From Cheiracanthium punctorium (lineage: Eukaryota > Arthropoda > Arachnida > Araneae > Cheiracanthiidae): 64,000 nt of DNA. The position numbers were made by a program, and so were the translations under genes. Position 1 is the first letter of the stretch. Each line of letters opens with the position of its first letter. This document shows, one piece after another, positions 1-12,628 of this stretch. A model generated the notes under the pieces. The model was not told the origin of the DNA and did no database searches. It was given only the letters and a program-made list of their open reading frames with translations. Location of the stretch: assembly GCA_038373885.1 (NCBI GenBank), contig JAWZYV010006190.1:62001-126000 (forward strand), read 5' to 3'.

Positions 1-360
1 ATTCAGCTGCGCTATTAGATAGCTGGATATGATAACCTGGATATTGATGGAATCTAACGTAGGCTGCTTTAAGGTTCTACTTTGAGAATATTAATTGATA
101 ATTTCGAAACAAATATATGTATACATACAATATATATTTTTATAATGGAAGTCAAATTTATTCTTTGAAATATACTCTAATTCTCATTTTAAAAAATTTA
201 TTCGTATTACTATTATGATTTTTTTCTCTTATTCTGTATGACTTGACCGATCAAAATTTCTGCGAAAATCTTGAGCGAACGAATTAACTTTATTGCTATT
301 TTTAAGCTTTCATGTCATGCACATATGTATGTGTATATACACATGTATACATCAGTATTT

Positions 361-498
361 TCCGACGGATTATCGACTTAGAAAGGAAAAAGGTGATACT
401 TCTTCGGAGACGGATTAGGGGCCGCTCACAAATGACGAGTCATGCCTAGAATGGGAAGGTGGTTCGTGAAATTATGGCAGGTTGTGGACACACTTTGG

Positions 499-535
<37 letters not shown>
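361..535 (+). mobile_element. Possible retroposon 3' end with poly(A) tail
   Basis: A non-repetitive 3'-end-like stretch (AATGACGAGTCATGCC onward) runs directly into 33 consecutive A residues at 503-535. This looks like the tail of a retroposed sequence. Its 5' limit is not visible and the family is not recognised. Confidence 0.3.
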
Positions 536-536
<1 letters not shown>

Positions 537-1427
537 ACTGAATAGGGCACCACGGGAACGTCTTGTCAGTTGTGAACGTCTGTTAAATCAAAAATATTTT
601 CGGTGTACTTTATCTAAACTTTTTTTGTTTGAAAAGATACAATACTGCTGTTATACTAAAGTTTCGCCATTTCTAGGCAAATATTTAACATGTAGCCGAG
701 CTGGATACAATTTTAAAGATTTATTTTTGGCACTTTGTTTGACGACATTTCGCCAAAATCAGCCAGACGAGATAATTTCGGACAAGATTTTGGGCATGGG
801 TGAAATACTCGTAGTGATTCACCAGACTATTACTGAATGGTAAGTATCCATATACCTTACTGGTTTGAAAGTCTTTTGAGTGACCCTGTAAGTAAATTTC
901 CCAGAAGATTGCAATGAAAAAAGATATGCACAGTTGTATGTTATAATAGTTCTATAATATAAAAATCGCAGCATTCTACGATTAAAAATTTTAGTTGTGC
1001 AAAATACGTAATTCTTTTTGGTGTCAAATTTCGCAACATTTTGGTAAAACTTGCCCAGGTCGATGACTGTTGACAATATTTTGTACATGGCCCAAACAAA
1101 GACTGACTATACACATAATATATTAGAGGGGTCCATAAACCTTAATGTATGGAAATTATTTTCAGTGGCCCTGTAAATAAATTATTCAGTAGATTGGAAG
1201 CCGAAAAGGAGGCGCACAACTACGAGTAGTTGCTACTGCAATCCTAAATATAAAAATTCAGCATTCTACGACTAATAGGCTTTTTTAGGTACGTGATTAC
1301 GTGCATGCATACATACGTTGAGACGTTTTGCAAAAACTCTTCAAAGTAAATTTAGAGATAGCCAAAAGAGGTTTTTTTTCATCAAAATCTTCATACCGAA
1401 ATTTTTCGGGTTCACTATTATGATGTT
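503..1427 (+). mobile_element. Diverged single-arm relative of the foldback element (HT family)
   Basis: After a 33-base A-run (503-535), the sequence follows the left arm of the 7373-11755 element in the same orientation. It shares a start resembling GTCTRTTARATCAAAAATAT, a block starting with a TTTCTAGSCAAATAT-like stretch, two diverged copies of the roughly 174-bp unit (CCTGTAAATAAA, ATTCTACGACTAAT), and the end-region block TTTTTCGGGTTCACTATTATG. It is heavily deleted and lacks the terminal hairpin. Confidence 0.6.
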
Positions 1428-4097
1428 GAAGTTAGTTGGGGCGATTTAAATTACTATCGAAGGTTTACTTTTAGAAGCAATAAAGTATATTGGGAGAGCG
1501 TTATGAAGTCGTACAAATAATTCAGATGAACATGACTTTGCGAAAACAATTTTAAGACAGACAATTGTAGAAGAGCAAAACTTTTATTTAATGTCTTAGA
1601 AACAATTACAAGATGGTGGGGTTTGGGATACGCTTAGCTATGGTGGTCAATAAGAGTCTGATTAATCGGAAGTCAAATTCAATCGAAGAATGATCAGGAG
1701 ATTGGCGAGAAAGTTGAATTTGGCATTGTGATGCAGTTAATCACATATTTATATTTAATTTTCTTACAGTTAATTCACACATTTAAATTACTACTGTTTT
1801 CCCTGCACCTATTCTAAATTTAATACTCTTTGCCTTTTTTTAAATCTCCCATCTCTCCATAATGCTATTTAACTTTTTCTTAAATTACTTTGGTTTTAGC
1901 ATTAGCAATACAATTTGTTGGTGCCTTTCGTCTGAGAATTTATTTTATTTCCTTCGTTCCCACGGGGCTTTAATAATTTTGCATAGGTTACATTATATCT
2001 CTAATGATCACTCCTGTGGCGTCTCACATTTAAATTTTAGCATACACACGTAAGGCCCAACGTTTCTTTTCATTTTTACATTCTGGCGATTTATTTGGCG
2101 GCAGTTCCTTTTAGCGCTCAGCTCCATCGCCAGGTTGGCTTTCGGTTCTCGGACCTTTTCAACACACACTTCATGCTTTGATCTCTGCCCAACAGGTCAC
2201 GTCTCTTGTTGCTATTTTGCCAGCCACCACACTTACCTTAAATAACCTGTAATTTTTGATAATGTCAATAAAATATCTCTATCGGCATGGCGTTCCTGGT
2301 TGTTGCGTAATTTCCACTATACGATAAAACAACATAAATTACTTTTCGCAAATATAAAATGTCCCCCTCTGGATTCTACACCACAGGCATATTAAAAAAA
2401 TGCCCAAACGAGAGCCAATAATACATTCATTATTAAAGACGCTGAAAAACCGCAGAATATTCCTGGTCAACAGAGAGAACGGCAAGACATGACAACGCGC
2501 TCGGCACCATATTATTGAAGATAAAAACTAGCCAAATTACAGTAAACCCGTGTGATAGAAAATTAGTTCAGCAGAATTTTAACTGATTTCAAGTCCATGT
2601 CCATAATGGTAATGAAAGAAATAAAGTGATGTACGCGTACAGAGACGTTAAGCACAGATGCATATTAATTAAACGTAAATGTTCTGCATAAGAAAAAGAT
2701 GTTTCTTAACAGTTAGGAAAGAAATGCAACAGACTTATTACTGACATAGAGCAAAGGGTGAAACAATAATTTAAACATGAAATCCGGATATATAAGCAAT
2801 TAATTGAAATTTAACATGTGAGAAAAGAAGCGTAATACAAAATTTTGAAAGCCGGTGTAGTTAAATATTAGAAGAGAATTCAAAGTTAAAATGCCTGATT
2901 TAAAATATATTAAATTCAAGAAATTGAAAATAAATGACAATTAATATTAGATGTGTGTTCTTGTGTATAGGTTGTATAGGTGTGATCACAACTATACTTC
3001 CTTTTACTTCCTACAAGTAATAAAAACACTTAAAATCAGCAGATTAAATTTTGAAGTTAATTTGAAATAAAAGAATTTGATGGCATTTTTTAAATCCGGT
3101 TTAAAACAACTTTTAAATCATTCAATTTTCACTTATATATATTTTTTCTTATCGAAAAAGGCATTTAGGATATGTCTGAGAAAATGCTAGCATCAGCTAG
3201 AGAGAGAGAGAGAAATTCTTCACTACAGTAATGAAGATTATTCTTCCTATAAAAAACCGGAGTTACTCCACTCGACTTTCCGAACACTTGATCTTTACCT
3301 AGTGTTAAAATTAATTTCATTCACCTACAATGCAACAAATTTCAGTCAACTCAGTTGGCTGTAGTATTCAGACGCTAAATTACTTCAAATAATTTAAAAG
3401 GTAAAACGTATTGTGCTATTAAAACACCGTATGTGTGATGAACTACAAATATCGTTTCTAAAATTTCTTCTAAAATTTGTATAAAGGTGCCTTCCAAATC
3501 TATCCAAATCTTTCAAATCCCACTCTCTAGATAGAGTTGCCTGTTTGTAATGTTGTGTGAGTGAAATTTTACACCTGTGTAAGTTTGCACTCTTTATCAT
3601 AAAAAAAGCATAAAAAATAAATAAAAACTTGCCAAACGTGTATATAAAATATTGCATTTTAAACTAACACTGGAATTTTCCTTAGAGAATACTAAAAATG
3701 GTCTCAAGTATTTCTCAATCGTTAAACCAGTTCAGAGGAAACTTTATGGAAATATATTTATGTCTTCAGAACCCAATGAATAGCTGAGACTTAGTCGGGA
3801 ATTCTCTTTATTCTACTACGTGAAAAGTTCGGATTCATAAAGTTTTACAGCTCTGACCGAAGTAATCCTCGGGGATTTGAGAGAGCGGCAAAACGTTTTT
3901 GTGCTTTAAGCTGTATAACCGAAAGATCTGGGGATTTAATCTGCTAAGAAGAGGAACTCGCTTCCTTAAAAGTGTAGTTTTGTTAATCAGCCTTTGCTTA
4001 AGTATACGAGTAAAATTATAGATCATGAAGAAATGCAAAACATACATTGTTATCACTAATGTGAAGGCAAAATATACAGAATAACAATTACTGAGCG
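1428..4097. other. Gene-free stretch without recognisable elements
   Basis: I see no coding region here. There is an AATAAA at 2268 after a C/T-rich stretch (2080-2260) that could be an old exon or retroelement remnant, and a short GA microsatellite near 3200-3213. The segment at about 3250-3295, read on the minus strand (AAGTGTTCGGAAAGTCGAGT), matches the sequence just right of the tandem array at 27545-27575. Confidence 0.4.
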
Positions 4098-4790
4098 ATT
4101 TGAAAAAATAAATAAATAAGTAAATCTGAAATACTTTAATATTTTAAATACGCACTAAAGTACTATGTATTAATAGTGTATCCATGATGCATGCGTCGTC
4201 CTTATTTTTATTCCTTATTCCATTAATTTGGAAAGTGTATCATTATTCATGAGAGTGCCGTCTTTTTCTTTCTTGTTCCATAAGACACTTCTTTGGAATC
4301 GAAATTTATATTAAAATCGCCTACTATAACTGTTTTAGAATCTGCGAAAAGCATATCCTGAGTATACTTCACCTCTACAAATACTGTTTGGAGTGTGCAT
4401 TATAATCCATGAGTGTGCCATGTTTATCATTCTTATTCCATAAAGCACATCTTTGTAATTGAAATCTACATTAAAATGGCATACTAAAACTGTTTTACAA
4501 TCTTCGCCAGGCATATTCTAACTATACTTCTCCTTTGTAATAAGCTGTATGGTCTGCCAGTTTCTAGCCAAATATGAACGATTTCGTCATGCTAGATTCA
4601 ATATTGAGACTTATTTTTTGGCGCCAAACTTGGCGATAAAACATCAAAAATTTCAAACCTTCGCTACTTTCAAAATTTTATCCCCTCACTCCACTATCTG
4701 GCAACATCATCGAAAAATGCAACGAAAACGTGTCGACTGTCGACAAAATCTGTCCTCAAACATATGTCGACAGAAAAACCTGCAGTGAAC
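4098..4790 (-). mobile_element. PU-family repeat copy (about 175-bp units)
   Basis: Read on the minus strand, this carries two consecutive units of the form GCCTGGCGAAGATTGT, AAACAGTTTTAGTAGGCGAT, AGATTTCGATTCCAAAGA, then a CATGGATTATGATGC-like box, flanked by TAAAATATTAAAGTATTTCAG. The distal end contains TTTGGCGCCAAA (4617-4628) and a TGCCAGATAGTGGAG block shared with the Helitron cargo. It is the same family as 5770-6450, 13945-15085 and 24930-25885. Confidence 0.7.
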
Positions 4791-5099
4791 AAAATAGCAA
4801 CTCTAGTGCTAAAAATTAAAAAAAATTTCTGAATTAAAAATTACAATGCAATTTTTAAAAGTAGCTGCAGATTTTCGGATTTAGTTCATGGCATGTTCGA
4901 TATGCTAGTCATCAATACCTATGATTTGGCGCAGACAAATAGCCGAAAATTCTACATAACTCGCTGAATTATCTCGTTGTACTTTCTACCATTTTCTGGA
5001 ACTTAAGAATGACATTTTTTATTGTTGTAACACTTGGATAACTTGTCTTCAGCTTGTTCTTAAATTTCCTTTTAATCGCAATCGGGTGGTTATTAGCTG

Positions 5100-5275
5100 G
5101 AATTGTAGACAGGACTTGGCGATAGATACATGGTCAGAAAAGTTATTTAACTCTGCCACCTGCCTGCACTGTGAGGTCTCGGGTTCGAATCTTGTCAACC
5201 CTTGGTTGGGACTTTTCCTTTCTCCCGCGTTTAATACTTCTCTTGTGTTCTTCTGTGATATCTAAATGTTATTTA
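5100..5275 (+). mobile_element. tRNA-derived SINE remnant
   Basis: A pol III B-box-like GGGTTCGAATC at 5181-5191 is preceded by degenerate tRNA-like sequence. It is followed by a non-tRNA body with ACTTTTCCTTTCTCCCGCG, typical of arthropod tRNA-SINEs, and ends near an A-rich tail (5272-5284). The A box is degraded. Confidence 0.5.
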
Positions 5276-5769
5276 AAAAAAATAAATGTTAATCCGATTA
5301 CAGAAGTACAGAACCCTCTTCAAAATGGCAATCAATAGCTTATGAAAAATTCTCAAAATACAAAATACAAAGCTGTATTTCAATATTTTCCCTTAAAAAG
5401 GGAACAACGATCATTATAATGCGGTTAAAAAAATCAGCACATCCTACATTTACCCGCCAAGTTTTAACTGAATCTATCCAATAATTCAAAAGTTATCAGA
5501 GTTTTTTTTCCATATAACTCAATAATTGTCACCCTGTACATTCGCTTGTTTATTAAACTGTGTCGGTTTTTAGGACATTCGCTGTATATGCAGGTATTGT
5601 CTATGCATGCATTGTAAGTATATGTATACATTCGTTCGCGTATAGTTAAATTATTGGACTGATTAATCCATAAGCAATAAATAACGCATTATAAAAATTG
5701 AAAAACAAATATGCAGAAAACAGACAGTAACAAAACTCGTAGCCGAAAATTCTTTCAGTTAACTTAAAT
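5276..5769. other. Spacer between two PU copies
   Basis: AT-rich sequence without an open frame or recognisable element. Confidence 0.4.
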
Positions 5770-6450
5770 AAATAAATAAATAAAAATTAAAAAATCTAAA
5801 ATACTTTAATATTTTAAATACGCACTAAAGTGCTATATATTAAACGTGTATCATAATCCATGCATATTTCCTTTTTTTTTTCCTTGTTAAGTTGGAAAGT
5901 ACATCACTATTCATGAGTGAGCCTTATTTTGTTTTCTTGTTCCATAAAACACTTCTTTGGATCTATCTTATTAAATATGCAAATAAATTCAAGCATATTA
6001 TAACTATACTTTACCATTGCAAATAGAGTTTGGAATGTGCATCAAAAGCCATGAGTGCGCCGTGTTTGTGTTTCTTGATCCATAAAACACTTCTTTGGAA
6101 TTGAAATCTATATTAAAATTAGCTACTAAGTCTTTTACAATCTTCCCTGAACATATTCTACCTATACTTGTTAATCAATTGTTAATAAAAATACTACCTT
6201 TGTTAATAAACTGTTGATTTTGCCACTTTCTAACCAAATATTGAAGATATCGTAATGATAGGTTCAGTTCTGATGATTTATTTTTTGGTCCCGACCATGG
6301 CGATAACTCATAAAAAATTGCAAACTTTGCGAGTTTTAACATTTTATCCCTCTCCCCACTATCTGGCAACCCTATTGAAAAATGCAACGAAAGCCTGTCG
6401 ACGTCCACAAAAATATGTCCACAAATTATATCAACAGAAAATGCCCGAGT
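5770..6450 (-). mobile_element. PU-family repeat copy, direct repeat of 4098-4790
   Basis: This has the same order and orientation as the copy 1.7 kb to the left: ACTTTAATATTTTAAATACGC, then two units, then the TGCCAGATAGTGGGG-like block. It preserves the uninterrupted sequence CGTGTATCATAATCCATGC (about 5845-5863). That is the empty site for the hAT-like MITE insertion found in the copy at 24930-25885. Confidence 0.7.
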
Positions 6451-7372
6451 GAGGGAAATAAGACGCTAGTGCAAATAATGAAAAATCTTATTTGATAAAT
6501 TGATTGTCTACACTTGATCAGAAAATTAGACGAAGTGTTTGGCAGCAAGCTATCGCTATCGCTTTCGGCAAGAAATCAGGGAAAAAAGGTTTTAAAAAAA
6601 CCTGGATATTCTAAAACACCTGAATAAATTCAATGCGAGCTCTGAACGCAAAATGAAGACCAAGAAAATTAATTAAAAAGAACTTTTTATGTTGATATAA
6701 GCCTAATTCAGGTCGTAGAAAACAAACAATTATCTGGAAAAAAAATACCTGCATTCAAAAGATTAAACTTAACACCCATAAATAGAAGATTCAACACAAG
6801 TAAACACTATTAGACAAAAATATTCTACATTTACCGGCTACTAAAATTACTGAACATTTCATCAACAGAAGAATTCTGTCGTAATGAATTCATAACAATC
6901 GATTGCAAATAAATTCAAATTGAGTGTTTAATTAAGCCTTTCGTTTAAAAGAATGTCTTATAAGTTATCAGCTGCTATTGACTTTTCTATCACGATTTGT
7001 TCTAGAACAATATCATAACTTTAAAAGATTACCAAACAGAGCAATTAAATAAACATGGAAAATGCAATACCCTGAAGCCCTTGCGGTTCGCAAGTCTCAA
7101 TAAACCCAAGGCAATATTTTTGGTTCATGATAAATATCATTTTGAGACATTTATGGTTTTCGTGCATTTATCTCATGATCGTATATTGAATAAAAGTTCT
7201 GTTTGATTTGGTTTCTCTTTATTACGCCGAAAGAGATATATTTAATACCACGAAATAAACCCCATCGAAATCTTTATAGCCATAGTTAAATAAATGATGT
7301 ATCGTAAATTCTGTTTCTTACATTTTTCAATATTTTATGATATATATTTATAATTTCATACAATGGCATGTT
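6451..7372. other. Gene-free AT-rich stretch
   Basis: Nothing recognisable; no open frame longer than background. Confidence 0.4.
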
Positions 7373-8589
7373 AAAAAAATCTGATGTGTCCAACACATGA
7401 CTTCCTTGCACGTCTATTAGATCAAAAATATTTTCGACGCACTTCCTCTAAATTTATTTGTTTGAAAGAGATAAAATATCAATAATAGTAAGGTTTAGCA
7501 ATTTCTAGCCAAATATTTCGATATCGCCAAGCTGAGTTCAATTTGAAAGATTTCCTTCTGACACTTTATTTGGCGATATTTCACCAAAAGCCGACAAACT
7601 TGAGATAGTCAGCGAGATTTTGGGGATAGCCAAAGTAGTCAGTGAGCACAGACCTTCAATGAATTGAATGCATCTATACACCTCAATGTATTCAAAGTCA
7701 TTTGGCTCACCATGTAAATAAATTCTCAGTCGATTGCTGTCAAAAAAGATATTGAAAACAGTAGATATTACAATAGTTCTAAATACAAAGTTAAAAAATC
7801 TACGGGTTAAAGTTTTAGAGTTATACAAAATAGGAAATAATTTTTGGCGCCAAATTTGGCGATATTTCGGCGAAACTCGTCAATGTCGACGACATTTGGC
7901 GAGATTTTAAGCATAAACCAAACAATGACAGATTATCGCCAAATTTGGCGATATTTCGCCAAAACTCGCCAAGAACGATGACAAATGGCGATACTTTGGG
8001 CATGGACGAAATGACTGACTATCGCCAAATTTGGCGATATTTCGCCAAAACTCGCCAAGGTCGAGGACAGACGGCGAGATTTTGGGCATGTACCAAACAA
8101 TGACTGTCTACAGTTGTATTATAATGCAGATGTCCATAGACATTAAGGTACTGAAATTCTTTTCGGTGGTCCTGTAAATAAACTCTCCAGTAGATTGGAA
8201 CCAAAAATCGAGATGCACAACTAGATGTTACAACATTCTTATATATGAAATTTCATAATAGTTTTTGAGATTTGAGAGTTAAATATGCACACACGTACAC
8301 CAAAAGTCGCCAAGCTTGGCGACTTTTGGCATAGTTCTTGAGGGAGGCACGTGACCGTGGTCGGACCATTACCTAACTTATGTGGTAGGACGGTATTGTG
8401 CTTGAAATGGATGAATGCCCCTAAAATTGCTATTGACCGTAATGTATTGGAAATCTTTTGGGTGTTCCTGTAGCAGAACTATAAATGATAAAGACACTTT
8501 TTTTAATAGAGAAATTCATTTTCTAACTCTTTACAGCATATATCACTTCTGAGTCGTTTGAAATAGCCCAATACCTCTAAAAAACGCTT

Positions 8590-9110
8590 TGATGAATTTC
8601 GGCCCATAGAGCGTAATGTATTTCGAATCTTTTGGGCGGTCCTGTAGATAAACTATTCAGTCGAATGGAACCGAAAGGGGAGGTGCACAACTAGATGTTA
8701 CAACAATCCTAAATATAAAGTTTCAACATTCAACGCCTAACAGTTTTTGAGATATGCGAGTTTAATGAATTTCGGCCCATTGAGTGTAATGTATTTCGAA
8801 TGTTTTGGGCAGTCCTGTAGATAAACTATCCAGTCGAATGGAACCAAAAGGGGAGGTGCACAACTAGATGTTACAACTATCCAAAATATGAAGTTTCGAC
8901 ATTCTACGCCTAATAGCTTTTGAGTTAGGCGAGTTTAATGAATTTCGGCCCATAGAGCGTAATGTATTTCGAATCTTTTGGGCGGTCCTGTACATAAACT
9001 ATCCATTCGATTGCCACCAAAAGGGGAGGTGCAATACTAGATCATAGAACAATCCTAAATATCAAATCTCAACATTCTACGACCAATAGTTTTTGAGATA
9101 TGCGAGTTAC
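8590..9110 (+). repeat. Tandem array, three 174-bp units (left arm)
   Basis: Units begin with GAATTTCGGCCCATAGAGCG at about 8593, 8766 and 8938 and continue through GGTCCTGTAGATAAACTAT, GGGGAGGTGCACAACTAGAT and TTTTTGAGATATGCGAG. More diverged units lie to the left (around 7670 and 8130). Confidence 0.85.
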
Positions 9111-9111
9111 A

Positions 9112-9142
9112 TACATACGTACGTACGTACGTACGTACGTAC
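9112..9142 (+). repeat. CGTA microsatellite in left arm
   Basis: A run of ACGT/CGTA tetramers; the mirror-image run lies at about 9823-9846 in the other arm. Confidence 0.8.
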
Positions 9143-9849
9143 AGACGGCATGGAAAAACTGGCCACAGTAGACTCGCCACTGGTCAAAATGAGTTGCAGA
9201 CGCGTTAATATGATCGTGCATGCTAGCCTACGATGAGATGCATCGAAAAAAATTTTAAAATTCAATTTAGAGGTAGTCAAAATCGGTTTTTATGTCGAAA
9301 TTTGGCCCCCAAAATTTTTCGGGATCACATTACTTCCTTATACTACGTACAAGGAAGTAAAAAAAACAATAATTAAACAGCTGTAAACAATAACTTCAGT
9401 AGTAATCAGAAATATAGTAAGGCAGAAAATTATATACCGCCAACTTTGGACCACTTATGTTTTCACTAACAGTTCTGTTATTGAAAAATATCATATACGG
9501 ATTTTCAATGTCCAAATTGAGTTTCAGCCAATTAACATGGGTTAAAGAAGTAAACTATATTCTTTTACCAACCTTTTCCTTTCTTTTTTGTTAATTTACT
9601 ATTTTTACTTCCTTGTACGTACTATAAGGAAGTAATGTGATCCCGAAAAATTTTGGGGGCCAAATTTCGACAAAAAAACCGATTTTGAGTACCTCTAAAT
9701 TTAATTTTAAGAATTTTTTCGATGCATCTCATCGTAGGCTAGCATGCACGATCATATTAAGGCGTCTGCAACTCATTTTGACCAGCGGCGAGTCTATTGT
9801 GGTCAGTTTTTCCATGCCGTCTGTACGTACGTACGTACGTATGTATGTA

Positions 9850-10540
9850 ACTCGCATATCTCAAAAACTATTGGTCGTAGAAAGTTGAGATTTGATATTT
9901 AGGATTGTTCTATGATCTAGTTGTGCACCTCCCCTTTTGGTCGCAATCGAATGTATAGTTTATGTACAGGACCGCCCAAAAGATTCGAAATACATTACGC
10001 TCTATGGGCCGAAATTCATTGAACTCGCCTAACTCAAAAACTATTAGGCGTAGAATGTCGAAACTTCATATTTTGGATAGTTGTAACATCTAGTTGTGCA
10101 CCTCCCCTTTTGGTTCCATTCGACTCTATAGTTTATCTACAGGACCGCCCAAAACATTCGAAATACATTACGCTCAATGGGCCGAAATTCATTAAACTCG
10201 CATATCTCAAAAACTATTAGGCGTAGAATGTCGAAACTTCATATTTTGGATAGTTGTAACATCTAGTTGTGCACCTCCCCTTTTGGTTCCATTCGACTGG
10301 ATAGTTAATCTACAGGACCGCCCAAAACATTCGAAATACATTACGCTCAATGGTCCGAAATTCATTAAACTCGCATATCTCAAAAACTATTAGGCGTAGA
10401 ATGTTGAAACTTTATATTTAGGATTGTTGTAACATCCAGTTGTGCACCTCCCCTTTCGGTTCCATTCGATTGTATAGTTTATCTACAGAACCGCCCAAAA
10501 GATTCGAAATACATTACGCTCTATGGGCCGAAATTCATCA
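9850..10540 (-). repeat. Tandem array, four 174-bp units (right arm)
   Basis: This is the reverse complement of the left-arm array. The block ATACATTACGCTC occurs four times (near 9988, 10165, 10337 and 10509) against three in the left arm, so one unit was gained or lost after the arms formed. Confidence 0.85.
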
Positions 10541-11802
10541 AAGCGTTTTTTAGAGGTATTGGGCTATTTCAAACGACTCAGAAGTGATATATGCTGTAAA
10601 GAGTTAGAAAATGAATTTCTCCATTTAAAAAAGTGTCTTTATCATTTACAGTTCTGCTACAGGAACACTCAAAAGATTTCCATTACATTACGGTCAATGG
10701 CAATTTTAGGGGCATTCATCCATTTCAAGCACAATACCGTCCTACCACATAAGTTAGGTAATGGCCCGACCACGGTCACGTGCCTCCCTCAAGAACTATG
10801 CCAAAAGTCGCCAAGCTTGGCGACTTTTGGTGTACGTGTGTGCATATTTAACTCTCAAATCTCAAAAACTATTATGAAATTTCATATATAAGATTGTTGT
10901 AACATCTACTTGTGCATCTCGATTTTTGGTTCCAATCTACTGGAGAGTTTATTTACAGGACCACCGAAAAGAATTTCAGTACTTTAATGTCTATGGACAT
11001 CTTCAATATAATACAATTGTAGACAGTCATTGTTTGGTCCATGCCCAAAATCTCGCCGTCTGTCCTCTACCTTGGCGAGTTTTTCCGAAATGTCGCCAAA
11101 TTTGGCGATAGTCAGTCATTTGGTCCATGCCCAAAGTATCGCCATTTGTCATCGTTCTTGGCGAGTTTTGGCGAAATATCGCCAAATTTGGCGATAATCT
11201 GTCATTGTTGGCCCATGCTTAAAATCTCGCCAAATGTCGTCGACATTGACGCGTTTCGCCGAAATATCGCCAAATTTGGCGCCAAAAATTATTTCGTATT
11301 TTGTATAACTCTAAAACTTTAACCCGTAGAATTTTGAACTTTTGTATTTAGAGCTATATTATAATATCTAACTGTTTTCAATATCTTTTTTGACAGCAAT
11401 CGACTGGGAATTTATTTACAGAGCCAAATGACTTTAAATATATTAAGGTGTATGGATGCATGCAATTCATTGAAAGTCTGTGGTCAATGACTACTTTGGC
11501 TATCCCCAAAATCTCGCAAACTATCTCAAGTTTGTCGGCTTTTGGTGAAATATTGCGAAATAAAGTTTCAGAAGGAAATCTTTCAAATTGAACTCAGCTT
11601 GGCGATATCGAAGTATTTGGCTAGAAATCGCTAAACTTTACTATTATTGATATTTTATCTCTTTCAAACAAATAAGTTTAGAGGAAGTGCGTAGAAAATA
11701 TTTTTGATTTAATAGACGTGCAAGGAAGTCATGTGTTGGACACATCAGATTTTTTATGTTTTGAGGGGTTTTTTAGTTCACTCCCTTAGTTTTATACAAA
11801 TT

Positions 11803-12050
11803 CAGGGCCGGTCCAAGGAAGGGTGCGAATGTAGGCTACCGCCTAAGGCCCTGCGCTTAAAGAGCCCCGCTCCTTGTCCATTTTTTTGCTATCACATTAG
11901 ACCGAGCTTGGTAGATGGTTGTGATAGATCCCAGAAATATAGCTAATATGTACTATCAATACTAGTAGTAACTTACCTAAGACATGATAGAAAAGAGACT
12001 CCACGTTTGCGTTTCGCCTGGGGCCCCACACGCCCCTTGGCCCGGCCTTG
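11803..12050. mobile_element. hAT-like MITE, 248 bp
   Basis: Terminal inverted repeats CAGGGCCGGTCC and GGCCCGGCCTTG are flanked by the direct repeat ACAAATT (11796-11802 and 12051-12057). The CAGGG-type termini and 7-8-bp duplication are characteristic of hAT derivatives. There is no coding capacity. Confidence 0.75.
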
Positions 12051-12628
12051 ACAAATTGAATAGATTTAATGTTAGTGGACTATTCTAACCCTACTTTAAT
12101 TAAGAATAGCTAATCGTGGCTGACGAGAATATTTGGCGTGAAATCACCAGACTTTTAGCTACACTGTTCCTAAAAAAGCCACAGTATTAGAATTTACGAT
12201 CGAGTTATAATTTCCTAAGGTATTGTGTTTTAAGTGTGCATTATTAAACTAAAATCCGTGTTATGAACTAAAAGATTCCAAGAACTTTCTGAAATATCCG
12301 AAACTTTTGTTTAAAAAATTTTTTATTTCATTTAAGAATAAAATCTCAATTTTGATTTTAAAAGAACTGTAAAATAATGACTTAATATTTACGTACAGGT
12401 TAGACTTTACCTCACAATAAAGCCAGAAAGACGCGGATTGAATGTAAACTGAAAAGATTTTAAGGTTGACGTAAGCCAAAATGACGAAAATATTTATTCT
12501 ATTCAGATAATACAGTTGAAGATTTCAAATTATTATTGCAATTCCATGTACTATCAATAAACAGTAAATGAAAAAAAGCATATGTCTGTCTTCTATTAAG
12601 ATTTGTGTGTATGTGTGTGTTTAAAACT
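12051..12628. other. Gene-free spacer
   Basis: AT-rich with no recognisable element beyond a short GT microsatellite near 12604-12620. Confidence 0.35.

Larger units (their letters stand above)
7373..11755. mobile_element. 4.4-kb foldback (giant inverted repeat) element
   Basis: Left arm 7373-9364 and right arm 9602-11755 are reverse complements along their whole length, around a 237-bp spacer (9365-9601). The arms start and end with an A-run/T-run plus TCTGATGTGTCCAACACATG. The pentamer ATGTT lies directly outside both ends (7368-7372 and 11756-11760), a candidate 5-bp target duplication. Each arm contains arrays of CGCCAAATTTGGCG palindromes, tandem 174-bp units (three at about 8590-9110, four at about 9850-10530), a CGTA microsatellite, and an inner hairpin ACTTCCTT...AAGGAAGT. 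The extra unit accounts for the longer right arm. No transposase frame is present, so it is non-autonomous. Confidence 0.85.

Noticed and set aside
7821..8204. Overlapping minus-strand open frames in the foldback arm that look repetitive at protein level
   Set aside because: The protein repetition comes from the DNA palindrome array CGCCAAATTTGGCG, not from a coding repeat domain.
9112..9142. CRISPR-like or regularly spaced array in the foldback region
   Set aside because: The tandem units are contiguous with no unique spacers, in a eukaryotic genome; the CGTA run is a microsatellite.
10523..10891. 122-codon open frame in the right foldback arm
   Set aside because: It lies in the repeated arm sequence, and its mirror in the left arm is not conserved as protein. 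Treated as a chance frame.
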